A stretch of 64,000 nucleotides of DNA from Anaerococcus marasmi (GCF_900290195.1 NZ_OLMF01000004.1:485501-549500); one strand, 5' to 3'; counted from the stretch's first letter, positions 16,767-26,573 are shown. Notes: generated by a model from the sequence alone, not told the origin. A program made the numbers and translations.

Positions 16767-18149
16767 ATGATTCATCAATACAAGGCCAAAGGCTTTAATA
16801 TTGTCTTAGATATATATAGCGGTTCCGTCCACGCAGTAGATGATGTGACCTATGATATTATCGAAAAATACGAGACTAAAGATAAAGAAGATATTAAAAA
16901 AGAAATAATTGATAAATATGAAATAAGTAATGATCAATTTGAAGAAGCCTATACTGAGGTAAAAGAGTTAGAAGACGAAGGGCTTCTCTTTACTGATGAC
17001 ATATATGAAGATCTCTCAATTGATATAACAAATAGACCGACAACAATCAAGGCCCTCTGTCTAAACGTCGCCCATACCTGCAATCTATCATGCGAATATT
17101 GTTTTGCAAAAGGAGGTAAATATTCAGGTCCAGATGCTATTATGACAATCGATGTGGCCAAAAAAGCTATTGACTTCCTTTTAGAAAATTCCGGTAGCCA
17201 TTACAACTTGGACATAGACTTCTTTGGAGGAGAACCTCTCCTAAACTTCGATCTAGTAAAAGAAACTGTTGATTATGCAAGAAGTAAGGAAGAAGAGTTT
17301 AACAAGCACTTTAACTTTACTTTAACTACTAATGGTCTTCTTCTAGACGATGATGTGATTGATTATTTAAATGAAAACATGAAAAATGTGGTCCTATCCC
17401 TCGATGGAAGAAAGGAAAAGCACGACCAATTCAGAAAGACCTTAAACGGTAAGGGTTCCTACGATGCTATAGTTCCAAAATTCCAAAACTTCGTAAAAAA
17501 ACGTGGCGATAAGGAATACTATATGAGAGGAACTTTCACTGCAAATAATCTTGATTTTACCGAAGATTTGAAGACATATCTAGACCTAGGCTTTACTAGA
17601 ACTTCCCTTGAACCAGTTGTAGGAAAATCTGATGAGCCATATGCTCTAAAGGAAGAACACCTAGATAAAATCTATGATGAATACGAAAAACTTGCTGATA
17701 TGCTAATTGAAAAAATAGATAAGAATGAAGATTTCATCTTCTACCACTACATGATCGATTTGGAAAATGGACCTTGCGTACACAAAAGAATATCTGGTTG
17801 TGGGTCAGGAACTGAATATATGGCTGTTACTCCAACAGGAGAGCTCTACCCTTGCCATCAATTCGTAGGAAATCCTGATTTTGTTATAGGAGATATAGAT
17901 GATGGAATACAAAACAAGGACTTGGTAAACCAATTTAAAACTTGTAACTGTTATTCCAAAGATGAGTGCAGGTCTTGTTGGGCAAATATGTATTGCTCTG
18001 GCGGTTGTGCTGCTAACTCCTACAATGCTACAGGAGATATAAATAATATCCATGAATATTCTTGTAAGCTTTTTAGAAAAAGAATAGAGATGGCAATTGC
18101 TGTTAAAATATATGAATATATGAAGGAATCTGAAAAAGAATTTGCATAG
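16767..18149 (+). CDS. scfB: SCIFF radical-SAM maturase
   Basis: A 460-residue SPASM-type radical-SAM enzyme that installs thioether crosslinks in the ScfA peptide. Residues about 1-85 form the peptide-recognition domain. The radical-SAM cluster motif is C105-x3-C109-x2-C112 (CNLSCEYC), followed by DFFGGEPLLN. The C-terminal SPASM region has many cysteines (GCGSGTEY, LYPCHQF, CNCYSKDECRSCW, YCSGGC) for auxiliary Fe-S clusters. AAGGAG precedes the ATG. Its own promoter is unclear: TTGTTA at 16711-16716 and TAAAAT at 16736-16741 are 19 bases apart. It may otherwise depend on readthrough from scfA. Confidence 0.95.
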   Translation: MIHQYKAKGFNIVLDIYSGSVHAVDDVTYDIIEKYETKDKEDIKKEIIDKYEISNDQFEEAYTEVKELEDEGLLFTDDIYEDLSIDITNRPTTIKALCLNVAHTCNLSCEYCFAKGGKYSGPDAIMTIDVAKKAIDFLLENSGSHYNLDIDFFGGEPLLNFDLVKETVDYARSKEEEFNKHFNFTLTTNGLLLDDDVIDYLNENMKNVVLSLDGRKEKHDQFRKTLNGKGSYDAIVPKFQNFVKKRGDKEYYMRGTFTANNLDFTEDLKTYLDLGFTRTSLEPVVGKSDEPYALKEEHLDKIYDEYEKLADMLIEKIDKNEDFIFYHYMIDLENGPCVHKRISGCGSGTEYMAVTPTGELYPCHQFVGNPDFVIGDIDDGIQNKDLVNQFKTCNCYSKDECRSCWANMYCSGGCAANSYNATGDINNIHEYSCKLFRKRIEMAIAVKIYEYMKESEKEFA

Positions 18150-18151
18150 AA

Positions 18152-18184
18152 AAATAGCGCCGATTAATACCGGTGCTATTTTTT
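18152..18184. terminator. Shared terminator for scfB and the V-ATPase operon
   Basis: AATAGCGCCG pairs with CGGTGCTATT (one G-T pair) around an 8-base loop, with A and T runs on either side. It serves two convergent genes and contains the stop codon of ntpD. Confidence 0.9.
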
Positions 18185-18814
18185 AGATTCTTCTTTTTTA
18201 ATTTTATTTTCTTTGACAATCTTGGTCTTGGAGAATTCTTCTCTTTCCTTCTCCTCTATACTTTGAGATATAGTCTTAATCATTTCCTTGTATTTTGGAA
18301 TTTGAACCTTATCCAAACTATTTACTTTCTTGCTTGTCTTTTTAATTTCTCTATCTAAAGAGTTAATTGTAGTATCAAGCTCAGCGAGCTTAAATATCTT
18401 AGATCTTAATTGATTAAAAGAAAGTATAGCCTCATCAAAACCAGCATTGGTTTCATAGAATGAATAAGATAAGTTAAGCTTTACATCTTCAAAGTGAATT
18501 TCAGATATTTCTGTCTGCATGAACTTATCAACTTTTAAGCTAATACTATTATCTATTGGCACAGTCTTTGATATAGAATCAAGATCCGATTCACCAATGC
18601 TTACCAAGACTTTTTTGAAATCATGGCTGACCTTTTTGATCGTCTCATTTACCTTTTCATTTAAATCATTACGTTCTTTTATCTTGGAATCATAAGCTCC
18701 AACCAAGGCCTTTCTCTTCTTATCGAGTATGTCGTATCCACCCTCTAAGAGATTTAGTTCTTCTTTTGCCTTGATTAGATTGGCCTTTGTAGCTGCAACA
18801 TTATTTGTTTGCAT
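18176..18814 (-). CDS. ntpD: V-type ATPase subunit D (central stalk)
   Basis: A 212-residue coiled-coil protein that forms the rotating shaft inside the A3B3 head. The N-terminus MQTNNVAATKANLIKAKEEL and LDKKRKALV are characteristic of subunit D, and the C-terminal half returns as a second long helix. I start at the ATG at 18814 because AGGTGA precedes it by five bases; a GTG at 18823 overlaps that site. It is the last gene of the operon, one base after ntpB. Confidence 0.92.
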   Translation of the reverse strand: MQTNNVAATKANLIKAKEELNLLEGGYDILDKKRKALVGAYDSKIKERNDLNEKVNETIKKVSHDFKKVLVSIGESDLDSISKTVPIDNSISLKVDKFMQTEISEIHFEDVKLNLSYSFYETNAGFDEAILSFNQLRSKIFKLAELDTTINSLDREIKKTSKKVNSLDKVQIPKYKEMIKTISQSIEEKEREEFSKTKIVKENKIKKEESKK

Positions 18815-18815
18815 A

Positions 18816-20180
18816 CTATTCACCTATAAACTTATCTAGATTCTCTTTAGAAACTCTGTGAAGCTCATTTCTTGGAAGGATTTTAAGAATTTCCCAACCT
18901 AAATCTAGAGATTCATCGAGTTCTCTATTCTCATCCTTATCTTGGGCTAAGAATCTTCTTTCAAATTCATCTCCGAAACGCAAATATTTCTTATCAACAT
19001 CGGACAAATCATCTTCACCAACAATTTGAGAAATATTTCTAACATCTTGGACTTTAGAATATGATTCATAAAGTTGGTTCATTAGGTCTTCGTGGTCAGC
19101 CCTTGTATAACCTTCACCTATACCGTCCTTCATAAGCCTTGATAAGGAAGGAAGTACATTTATTGGAGGATAGATTCCCTTATTAGAAAGAGATCTATCG
19201 ATTACAATTTGCCCCTCTGTAATATAGCCTGTAAGGTCTGCAACAGGGTGGGTGATATCATCATTAGGCATGGTAAGTATTGGAATAAGAGTTACAGATC
19301 CCTTAACTCCCTCAATCATGCCTGCTCTCTCATATAAAGAAGCAAGGTCTGAGTAAAGATATCCAGGATAGCCCTTCCTTGAAGGAACCTCTCCTCTTAT
19401 AGATGAAACTTCACGTAGGGCTTCTGAATAAGATGTCATATCTGTAACTATTACTAATACGTGATAGCCCTTCTTGTAAGCTAGATATTCAGCTGCTGTT
19501 AGGGCACATTTTGGAGCAACAAGTCTTTCCATTATTGGAGAGTCTGCAAGGTTTTGATACATTACAACCTTATCACGAACACCTGCCTTATTGAAGGCAT
19601 CTTCAAAAAACATTGCTTCGTCTTTCTTAATCCCCATAGCGGCAAAAACAAAGCAAAAGTTCTCATCTGTCTTAAGCTTAGCTTGTCTTACAATCTGTGC
19701 TGCAATCTCGTTGTGTGAAAGACCAGATCCAGAAAATATAGGTAGCTTTTGTCCACGGATAAGGGTTGTTAGTGTATCAATAGAAGAGATTCCTGTTTGG
19801 ATGAAGTCTCTTGGGTACTCACGTGCTACAGGATTTAGTGGAAGTCCTTCCACTGAATATTTATCATCAGAGTAGATATCTCCACCATTATCTATAGGTT
19901 CTCCTATCCCGTTAAAGCTTCTACCAAGTATTGATTCATCGAGAGGAATCTCTAAAGGCTTTTCATGAAAGCTTACTACTATGTCATTTAAGGAGAACTC
20001 TTCTGTATTACCAAAAACTTCAATAGTTACAGTATCTTCATCGATTTTTACAACTTGACCTACAAAGTCCATCCCTAAAGCGTGAACAGATACTACTGCC
20101 TTGTAGGCTACATCTGTAACTTTTTCTATTTCAATCATAGATGATTCAATTTTTCTAATCTTAGTATATTCTTTTCTCAT
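18816..20180 (-). CDS. ntpB: V-type ATPase subunit B (regulatory, nucleotide-binding)
   Basis: A 454-residue non-catalytic head subunit. It has a degenerate nucleotide site ([15 protein letters not shown]) in place of a Walker A motif, as usual for B, and the conserved [24 protein letters not shown] block (positions about 265-290). Length is normal. A GGAAGG site in the final codons of ntpA precedes the ATG, which follows the ntpA stop without a gap. Confidence 0.97.
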   Translation of the reverse strand: MRKEYTKIRKIESSMIEIEKVTDVAYKAVVSVHALGMDFVGQVVKIDEDTVTIEVFGNTEEFSLNDIVVSFHEKPLEIPLDESILGRSFNGIGEPIDNGGDIYSDDKYSVEGLPLNPVAREYPRDFIQTGISSIDTLTTLIRGQKLPIFSGSGLSHNEIAAQIVRQAKLKTDENFCFVFAAMGIKKDEAMFFEDAFNKAGVRDKVVMYQNLADSPIMERLVAPKCALTAAEYLAYKKGYHVLVIVTDMTSYSEALREVSSIRGEVPSRKGYPGYLYSDLASLYERAGMIEGVKGSVTLIPILTMPNDDITHPVADLTGYITEGQIVIDRSLSNKGIYPPINVLPSLSRLMKDGIGEGYTRADHEDLMNQLYESYSKVQDVRNISQIVGEDDLSDVDKKYLRFGDEFERRFLAQDKDENRELDESLDLGWEILKILPRNELHRVSKENLDKFIGE

Positions 20181-21929
20181 CTATAAACCTTCCTTCACAG
20201 TTACAAAATGATTGTTGATCTTTGAATTAAGATCAATAAACTTATCCAACTCGTCATTTTTAATATTATATTTCATTTGAGTAATCTCATTAATAAGATT
20301 TGAATCATATATTTCCGCATGACTTAAGCCAGAAGAAATAGCTGCCTTACTCTTTTGGTAATAATTATAAATAATGTCGAGCATCTTGACTTGTTTTTCA
20401 AGTGGGACATACTTATCTATGTCATTGTAAGCATTTTGTTGTAAGAAGCCATTTCTTATAAGACCTGAAACATCTAATATGTTCTTTTGACTATTAGAAA
20501 GTGCATCTTCACCCACTAGCATCATGATAGATCTAACTTCGTCTTCTTCAAGGAGGACATTCATCAATTCATTTCTTATAGCAATTATGTCCTTACCAAG
20601 TCTTTCCTCATAGTAGGCTCTTATTTTTTCAATATAGTTAGAATAAGAAGAAAGCCAGTTTATAGCTGGATAGTGTCTTGAATAAGCAAGCTTTCTATCA
20701 AGCCCTAAAAATACATTTACACATCTTCTAGTATTTTCTGTTACAGGCTCTGAGAAGTCGCCTCCTGAAGGAGATACGGCCCCGATAAGAGTAACAGAAC
20801 CTTCGCTTCCGTTTAAGTTTTTGAAATATCCCGCTCTTTCATAAAATTGTGAAAGTCTTGATCCAAGATATGCAGGATAGCCTTCCTCGGCTGGAATCTC
20901 TTCAAGTCTTCCAGATATTTCACGTAAGGCTTCTGCCCATCTGGATGATGAGTCTGCCATAAGGGCTACATCGTAACCCATGTCTCTAAAGTATTCAGCC
21001 ATAGTTATACCAGTATAAATAGAAGCTTCCCTTGCTGCTACTGGCATGTTTGAAGTATTGGCAATTAATATAGTTCTTTCCATTAGTCCCTTACCTGTGT
21101 TTGGATCTATAAGATCAGGGAACTCCTCAAGAACCTGGGTCATCTCATTTCCACGCTCGCCACATCCAATGTAGATTATTATATCTACGTCAGAATATTG
21201 AGCAAGTTGGTGTTGAAGCATAGTCTTACCTGTACCAAATCCCCCAGGGATGGCAACTGTACCACCCTTAGCAAGAGGGAAGAAGACATCTAGGACTCTT
21301 TGTCCTGTCTCAAATAGCTTCTCTATTGGCATATTGGCCATAACTGGTCTTTGATTTCTAACTGGCCAATATTGGTAGAGTTTCTCCTCCACTACACCTT
21401 TTTCTGTCTTAATCTTAACAACTGTATCCTCAAGTGTATAGGCGCCGTCTTCAACAACTTCTATAACCTCACCACTAACTTGAGTCATAAGTCTATGCTC
21501 AATTGTTTCAGTTTCTTTTATAGTAGCGTAGATATCGCCCCTTTTAACTTTATCTCCGACTTTAACCCTAAGTTTGACATCCCATTTTTTCTCAGTGTCC
21601 AAGTTTTCAAAACCTATACCTGAAGGGATAAAGGCACCGTTTTTGTCCATAATACTCTTTAAGGGTCTTTGGATACCATCAAACATGTTCCCAAGCATTC
21701 CTGGACCAAGTCTTACAGAAAGAGGTCTGCCTGTTGGGATTATTTCTTCATTAACTTTAAGTCCTGACGTATCTTCGTAAACCTGAATTGTCGCAAGATC
21801 TCCCTCTAGTGAAATTACTTCACCTATAAGTTTTAGCTTACCAACTGAAACCATCTCACGAACTGTTAAGATTTTTGCATCTTGTGCAATTACAACAGGA
21901 CCGTTTATTGTTTTAATTTTTGGATTCAT
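20181..21929 (-). CDS. ntpA: V-type ATPase subunit A (catalytic)
   Basis: A 582-residue catalytic head subunit. Walker A is PGGFGTGKT near residue 235. The non-homologous bulge typical of V-type A subunits lies before it, and [20 protein letters not shown] follows. I start at the ATG at 21929 ([13 protein letters not shown]), which matches the family N-terminus; the reading frame could extend upstream to a TTG at 21947. The start lies inside the end of ntpE (17-base overlap). Confidence 0.97.
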   Translation of the reverse strand: MNPKIKTINGPVVIAQDAKILTVREMVSVGKLKLIGEVISLEGDLATIQVYEDTSGLKVNEEIIPTGRPLSVRLGPGMLGNMFDGIQRPLKSIMDKNGAFIPSGIGFENLDTEKKWDVKLRVKVGDKVKRGDIYATIKETETIEHRLMTQVSGEVIEVVEDGAYTLEDTVVKIKTEKGVVEEKLYQYWPVRNQRPVMANMPIEKLFETGQRVLDVFFPLAKGGTVAIPGGFGTGKTMLQHQLAQYSDVDIIIYIGCGERGNEMTQVLEEFPDLIDPNTGKGLMERTILIANTSNMPVAAREASIYTGITMAEYFRDMGYDVALMADSSSRWAEALREISGRLEEIPAEEGYPAYLGSRLSQFYERAGYFKNLNGSEGSVTLIGAVSPSGGDFSEPVTENTRRCVNVFLGLDRKLAYSRHYPAINWLSSYSNYIEKIRAYYEERLGKDIIAIRNELMNVLLEEDEVRSIMMLVGEDALSNSQKNILDVSGLIRNGFLQQNAYNDIDKYVPLEKQVKMLDIIYNYYQKSKAAISSGLSHAEIYDSNLINEITQMKYNIKNDELDKFIDLNSKINNHFVTVKEGL

Positions 21930-22518
21930 TAAAACTCTCACTTTCAAGAAGTTGATTTAGTTTCTTACCAACTTCATATTTCTTATCTTTAAGTTTATTC
22001 AAATAAGTATAATTATATCTAAAATCTTTATCAAGATTTGAAATTATAAAACCACCAATGTATTCATTGTCTAAGACTTCTACATTAGGAAAATCTATAA
22101 GATTCTTATCTTTTTCCAAAACGCTTACTATTACTTCGTCCTTACTTAGGTCAAGCTCCTTTAAAGAATTATCTATCATAGAATTTAACTTGTCTTTATA
22201 GTCGTTAGTATTAGTAAAATTTTTGAGATTATCTTTGATTCTTTTTGTCAAATCTTCTAATAAAGATTGTCTATAAAGAAATATATCATTTTTAGATTCA
22301 AATTCTTTCTTAGAAACATTCTCATTCTTTCTAGTTTCAGCAAATATCTGTCTATCTTTGACACTCTCTTCTAAGTGCTTTTCTAATTCCGCCTTTTTAT
22401 CTGAAACTAATTTTGAATTATCCTCTGTTGACTGATATAATTCTTTTTCACTTTTTTCTTTTTCTTCATCCCAAACCATTTTTCTAAAGGATGAAATCTT
22501 CGCTTCTAGGTCTAGCAT
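21913..22518 (-). CDS. ntpE: V-type ATPase subunit E (peripheral stalk)
   Basis: A 201-residue protein, highly charged and helical in residues 1-110, then a compact C-terminal domain with GGFIISNLDKDFRYNYTYL, the pattern of subunit E that caps the head. It forms the outer stalk with subunit G. No separate subunit G gene is present in this operon (see the subunit I entries). GGAGGAA precedes the ATG at 22518; a TTG at 22533 in the same frame overlaps it and the ntpF stop. Sequence is divergent, so the call rests on context and the C-terminal domain. Confidence 0.8.
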   Translation of the reverse strand: MLDLEAKISSFRKMVWDEEKEKSEKELYQSTEDNSKLVSDKKAELEKHLEESVKDRQIFAETRKNENVSKKEFESKNDIFLYRQSLLEDLTKRIKDNLKNFTNTNDYKDKLNSMIDNSLKELDLSKDEVIVSVLEKDKNLIDFPNVEVLDNEYIGGFIISNLDKDFRYNYTYLNKLKDKKYEVGKKLNQLLESESFNESKN

Positions 22519-22529
22519 ATTTCCTCCAA

Positions 22530-22769
22530 TCAACCATCAATAACTACGATTAAAGGCTCACTCTGATTTTCTCTATAATAATCAACATCGTTAGATATAT
22601 GATTATAAATTGTTCTGCTTAAGATAAGAACAGCTAGATTATCATCTTTTACAGAAGCCTTAAACTTATCAAGACTTTCTTCGATTCTATCTACCTGCTC
22701 TATTTCTATGCCTCCAAGCCTAAACATAAGGTTTAAGCTTGGATCATTGCTTATTAATTTTGCCTTCAT
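22530..22769 (-). CDS. V-type ATPase subunit F (central stalk), short form
   Basis: A 79-residue protein in the position of subunit F (NtpG in Enterococcus). It has the Rossmann-like start MKAKLISNDPSLNLMFRLGG and the strands LAVLILSRTIYNHI and PLIVVIDG. Normal F subunits have about 100-105 residues and end in a helix that contacts D and the head. Here the chain stops just after the last strand, and the frame beyond the stop meets another stop within five codons. So the C-terminal helix is missing or encoded elsewhere. It ends 11 bases before ntpE. Confidence 0.75.
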   Translation of the reverse strand: MKAKLISNDPSLNLMFRLGGIEIEQVDRIEESLDKFKASVKDDNLAVLILSRTIYNHISNDVDYYRENQSEPLIVVIDG

Positions 22770-22770
22770 T

Positions 22771-23199
22771 TTATGCGTATAGGATTAAGATTGAGATAAT
22801 TACACCGAAGATAGCAATACCTTCTGCAAGACCTACGAAGATTATTGTTCTACCAAGGATAGATTGATCTTCTGAGATAGCTCCTAGTGCTGCTGAACCA
22901 ACAGTACCTACTGCATATCCTGTACCAATTGTTGCAAGACCTGTTGAAAGGGCTGCACCAATGTATTTTAGTCCATCACTTGCTGCTGCACTAGTACCAG
23001 CTTCTGCAGCTTTAGAGCTTGATGGGAAAAGAAGAACTATCATCATTACCATAATTGGAACGAAAGTAGATAGGTTAAGCTTTAATGCCTTTCTTATCTT
23101 TGCCTTTGAACTATCTTCGTTTGTTTTTAACAAATATAAACCTGAATAAATTGTCATTACGACAACTGCTAATGCTAATAAAGCAATTTTAAAAATCAT
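22771..23199 (-). CDS. ntpK: V-type ATPase subunit K (membrane rotor ring)
   Basis: A 142-residue proteolipid with four hydrophobic segments. The first two (about 4-25 and 45-63) are not c-like. The second pair is a typical c-type hairpin: GLATIGTGYAVGTVGSAALGA and FVGLAEGIAIFGVIISILIL, with the ion-binding glutamate in GLAEG. There is thus one carboxylate per subunit. Whether it carries protons or sodium cannot be settled by eye. It sits between the I gene and F. Confidence 0.9.
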   Translation of the reverse strand: MIFKIALLALAVVVMTIYSGLYLLKTNEDSSKAKIRKALKLNLSTFVPIMVMMIVLLFPSSSKAAEAGTSAAASDGLKYIGAALSTGLATIGTGYAVGTVGSAALGAISEDQSILGRTIIFVGLAEGIAIFGVIISILILYA

Positions 23200-23208
23200 A
23201 TTAACTCC

Positions 23209-24585
23209 TTATTTTTCTGTGATTGGTCTAAATTTACGACCATTTCCTTCATAATACTTACTAAACATCTCGTAAAATTCTAGCCTTAGTCCTTGAATGA
23301 ACACTATCATACCTTCAAGTCCAATTATTAAAATATTACCTAAGATTAGAATGATTATTCCAATTATTCCACCACCTGCTAGTTTTGCCATGACTTCAAA
23401 TGCCATATATAAACCAACGTGGTTAATTGCGAAAGCTCCAACTCTAGTAAAAGATACTAAGTTAGAAAAGACTGACAATAGAGCTTCTACAATTGAGAAT
23501 GAACTTTCTACATAATAGTCACCCTTGGAACTATCGTATAAAGGATATTCTCCATCGATCCTTCTTGCTAGTGGCTGTTTAAATATTATCATCACTATTG
23601 ATAATACAAGCATAACTACAGCTACTGGCATTGGAAGTGGGCTTTTTCCTACTATATTAAGAATAATTAGAATAAAAGATATCATCATCATAAGACCTGC
23701 TAGGCCTTCTTTACCAAAGATTCCTTCTTCTATATTATTTTGTTTTTTGACTTTATTGAAAATTCCTATTATATAAGATATAACCATCAAGACTACACCG
23801 AATGCAACTGATGCTATTAGTACAGTCATTATATTATCAAAAGGCTTAATCAATAATGTAGGAATCAGTGTCTCTATACCAAAGAATGAGCCGTACATCA
23901 ATCCAAATATAGATGAACTTATTCCGATTCTTCTTACTAGGCCGCCAAAGGTCTTGTTTATCTTATCTACATAGAAGCTTAACAAAACAAATACTAATCC
24001 TTGTCCTAAGTCCCCAAACATCATTCCGTATAGTAATAAATATGTTATAGCGAAAAATGGTGTTGGGTCAATCTCGTTGTAATTTGGTGCTCCATACATG
24101 TTCACCAAAAATTCGAAAGGACGAAACAAAGTATTATTCTTTAATTTGGTCGGCGGTTTCGAGGAATAACTCCTATTGTTTATATTTACCTTAGTTTTGT
24201 CGTATTTTTCTTCAAGCTCTTTGAAGTCATCGACTTTTGATTCAGGAACCCAGCCACTAAGGTAGAAGTACTTGTCCCCTTTTGCCATCTTATCCTTTAT
24301 CTCGCTACTTTTTTCATAGTAGTCAATAGTATGCGGAATATCTTCTATAAGATCTTCGTTTTGATTTTTGATAGCTTCGATTTTTTCTTCTAGTTCTTTA
24401 ATTTCTTTGTTAGTTTCTTCTAATTTTTTATCAACAGTTTCTAAATTATAAGACTCTGGAGTCTTTTTATCTATAAAACCCATTGTATTGACAGCTCTTT
24501 TGATATCTTCTTTAACTTGTTTAGGATAAACTAACAAATAATTTTCTTTGCTGTCAATATTTTTATTTTTATTCTTATTTGCCAA
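23209..24585 (-). CDS. ntpI: V-type ATPase subunit I, C-terminal part (membrane stator) after an in-frame stop
   Basis: A 458-residue protein. It starts with a Lys/Asn-rich stretch, then ENYLLVYPKQVKEDIK (a strand from the middle of normal subunit I), a coiled coil, FYLSGWVPESKVDDF, and from about 150 on the seven or so membrane helices with DPTPFFAITYLLLYGMMFGDLGQG. The membrane part carries the ion half-channels. The only start in reach is TTG at 24585, directly after the TAA that ends the preceding gene and in the same frame. An AAGG lies ten bases before it. It may be made by reinitiation, or by reading through the stop. Confidence 0.85.
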   Translation of the reverse strand: MANKNKNKNIDSKENYLLVYPKQVKEDIKRAVNTMGFIDKKTPESYNLETVDKKLEETNKEIKELEEKIEAIKNQNEDLIEDIPHTIDYYEKSSEIKDKMAKGDKYFYLSGWVPESKVDDFKELEEKYDKTKVNINNRSYSSKPPTKLKNNTLFRPFEFLVNMYGAPNYNEIDPTPFFAITYLLLYGMMFGDLGQGLVFVLLSFYVDKINKTFGGLVRRIGISSSIFGLMYGSFFGIETLIPTLLIKPFDNIMTVLIASVAFGVVLMVISYIIGIFNKVKKQNNIEEGIFGKEGLAGLMMMISFILIILNIVGKSPLPMPVAVVMLVLSIVMIIFKQPLARRIDGEYPLYDSSKGDYYVESSFSIVEALLSVFSNLVSFTRVGAFAINHVGLYMAFEVMAKLAGGGIIGIIILILGNILIIGLEGMIVFIQGLRLEFYEMFSKYYEGNGRKFRPITEK

Positions 24586-25470
24586 TTATTTAGTCCCTTC
24601 TTCTAAAATAGATGAGCTAATCTCAGAAACTATGTCTTCACTATGATTTTCATAGATCCTATCGAGATTATCCTTCATTTGTTTATACTCGTTTTCTATA
24701 TCTTTCTTCCTTGATTCGCCCTCAGATAGGATATTTGAGTAAAGCTCGTCTGTTTTATCTTTGGTTAATGAGGAATACTTTTTATCCAACTCGCTTATTA
24801 CATTAAAAGTATTAGCTTTTTCATTCGATATAATCTTATCTGTGTCGGATCTAAGTTTACTTGTTTCCTTATCAAGGGCTATTAATTCGTCAAGATAGCC
24901 TAAAGACATATCGTCAAGACTATTATCTAGGTGTAGAATCAATGAAGGCAAGTTATCGTAGTTATTCTTTAGTATATATCTACCATCCTTGCTTACTTCC
25001 CCAAACCTATGATCAAAATAATTGAGATTTTTGATCTTAGCTATATCTATTCCATATTTGTTAAGGACTTCCAAATTATCCTTATACTCTTGAAGAATAT
25101 TTTTTTCTTCTTCTAATCTGTTTTTCTTATCAATTAATGCGTTCAAGTCGTCGTATAAACTGTCAATTTCACTTTCAGAAATATGTTTGCTTCTTTTAGT
25201 TCCTTGAGAATCTATTTTAAACAAGTCTTTCAGTAAATTCAACTTATCTATAATAGATTTATTTGGCCTTTCAAAGCTCGATATAGTCGATATATCTTCA
25301 GTCAATTCTACATTTTCTTTACTAGCCTTAATTGAGAAAGCTCTTGATGCTACTTGATTAAAGGCATCAACCGGTTCAATATCGCCTAGTTCAATAATAT
25401 CTTCTAGAAAATCGTCGAGATTATTTAATCTAGAAGTAACATTGACAAGGTGCATTTTTTCAACTGCCAT
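24586..25470 (-). CDS. ntpI: V-type ATPase subunit I, N-terminal part, with a C-terminal G-subunit-like coiled coil
   Basis: A 294-residue protein. Residues 1-185 (MAVEKMHLVNVTSRL to SLILHLDNS) match the cytoplasmic N-terminal lobe of subunit I. In a normal subunit I this would continue straight into the YLLVYPK strand found in the next gene. Instead residues about 194-294 form a charged helix of about 100 residues (LDKETSKLRSDTDKII to SEDIVSEISSSIL) that resembles the small peripheral stalk subunit G, absent elsewhere in the operon. A TAA then separates it from the rest of I in the same frame. GAGGT before the ATG is good. Function inferred from context and pattern. Confidence 0.75.
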   Translation of the reverse strand: MAVEKMHLVNVTSRLNNLDDFLEDIIELGDIEPVDAFNQVASRAFSIKASKENVELTEDISTISSFERPNKSIIDKLNLLKDLFKIDSQGTKRSKHISESEIDSLYDDLNALIDKKNRLEEEKNILQEYKDNLEVLNKYGIDIAKIKNLNYFDHRFGEVSKDGRYILKNNYDNLPSLILHLDNSLDDMSLGYLDELIALDKETSKLRSDTDKIISNEKANTFNVISELDKKYSSLTKDKTDELYSNILSEGESRKKDIENEYKQMKDNLDRIYENHSEDIVSEISSSILEEGTK

Positions 25471-25472
25471 AA

Positions 25473-26453
25473 TTACCTCACAATCACTAGTTCATATCTT
25501 TCAGAAAGAGTAAAGCTCTCATCAACCTCTAACAGACTAACTAAATTTTCGATATTTGTGTAGACTTTCGTCATAGCAGAAATAACATAAAGAATAGTAG
25601 ATCTTTCTTTGATTATTTCATCTCTTGAAAGTTTCATCTTCATCTTCATAATCCTAATATGTGAATCCCACGCATTATCAAAAATATTTTTGTACTTAGT
25701 ACCATCAAGGTATTCAAAGAAATCATCCATGGACAAGTTAGATATCATCTTAAGCCTATCGGCATTATAGCCCTTGCCACCTTCAATCAAATAATTAAAT
25801 ATCTCATTATTATTTAGATTAAAGAACTTCTTGAGCCTATAAAGCATTTCAAGGTTAGATAAGTTAATTAACTCACCCACAAAATTTTCAATAAGGACTT
25901 TCTCTTTTGCCTTAAACTTCTTAGCTAATTTCAGAAGATTTCTAAAATAAAATTTCATCAAAGCATTGCTTGACAAAAATATCAATGATTCCTTATCCAT
26001 ATTTTCATTTATAAAGGGCAAAAGAGTTCTGTAATACTTACTATCTCTAAGCCCTTCTATAAATTCTTCTAATGAATAGTCAACATTGATTTTTAAATCT
26101 TTAGAAAACGGATTTTGTTTTAAATTTAAAATATTTTTCTCCAAAGTATTGTTGAGTATACATTGTATTACTTCTTGAATAAGATATATCTCATAAATAC
26201 TGAAATATTCCTTAAAGAACTCACTCTCAATACCTTCTAGAAAAAAATCTAAACTTTGTAGTTCATCATGGAAGTTTCTAAACAATTTTAATTCGACTTC
26301 TTTTTTGCCTATAGCTCCGTCTAGAAAATCATAATGTCTTTTCAATAATCCTATTTTTCTTTCTAAATTGCTCTCATGAATTAATTTATTATAGAGATCG
26401 TCACTGGGTAGCTTTCCCATTTTTGCTTTTGCTTTTACAGTCACATCTCTCAT
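25473..26453 (-). CDS. ntpC: V-type ATPase subunit C (rotor adaptor)
   Basis: A 326-residue helical protein of the V-ATPase C/d family, which links the central stalk to the K ring. The pattern ARMGKL-like start (KAKAKMGKLPSDDLYNKL), repeated helices and the final IVSAMTKVYTNIENL-like end fit. Sequence conservation is low, so the call rests partly on the operon. It is the first gene here, whereas C usually follows E in Enterococcus. AGAGG precedes the ATG, and it ends two bases before the next start. Confidence 0.8.
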   Translation of the reverse strand: MRDVTVKAKAKMGKLPSDDLYNKLIHESNLERKIGLLKRHYDFLDGAIGKKEVELKLFRNFHDELQSLDFFLEGIESEFFKEYFSIYEIYLIQEVIQCILNNTLEKNILNLKQNPFSKDLKINVDYSLEEFIEGLRDSKYYRTLLPFINENMDKESLIFLSSNALMKFYFRNLLKLAKKFKAKEKVLIENFVGELINLSNLEMLYRLKKFFNLNNNEIFNYLIEGGKGYNADRLKMISNLSMDDFFEYLDGTKYKNIFDNAWDSHIRIMKMKMKLSRDEIIKERSTILYVISAMTKVYTNIENLVSLLEVDESFTLSERYELVIVR

Positions 26454-26573
26454 AACAACCTCTTTCTTTGATACATTTCAATTTTATCACTTGTATTTTT
26501 TATTTAAAAGTATGAAAAATATTCTCTATGAAGTATTGATAAATATAAATTTTCAGAAAACTTTTCCAAATAA

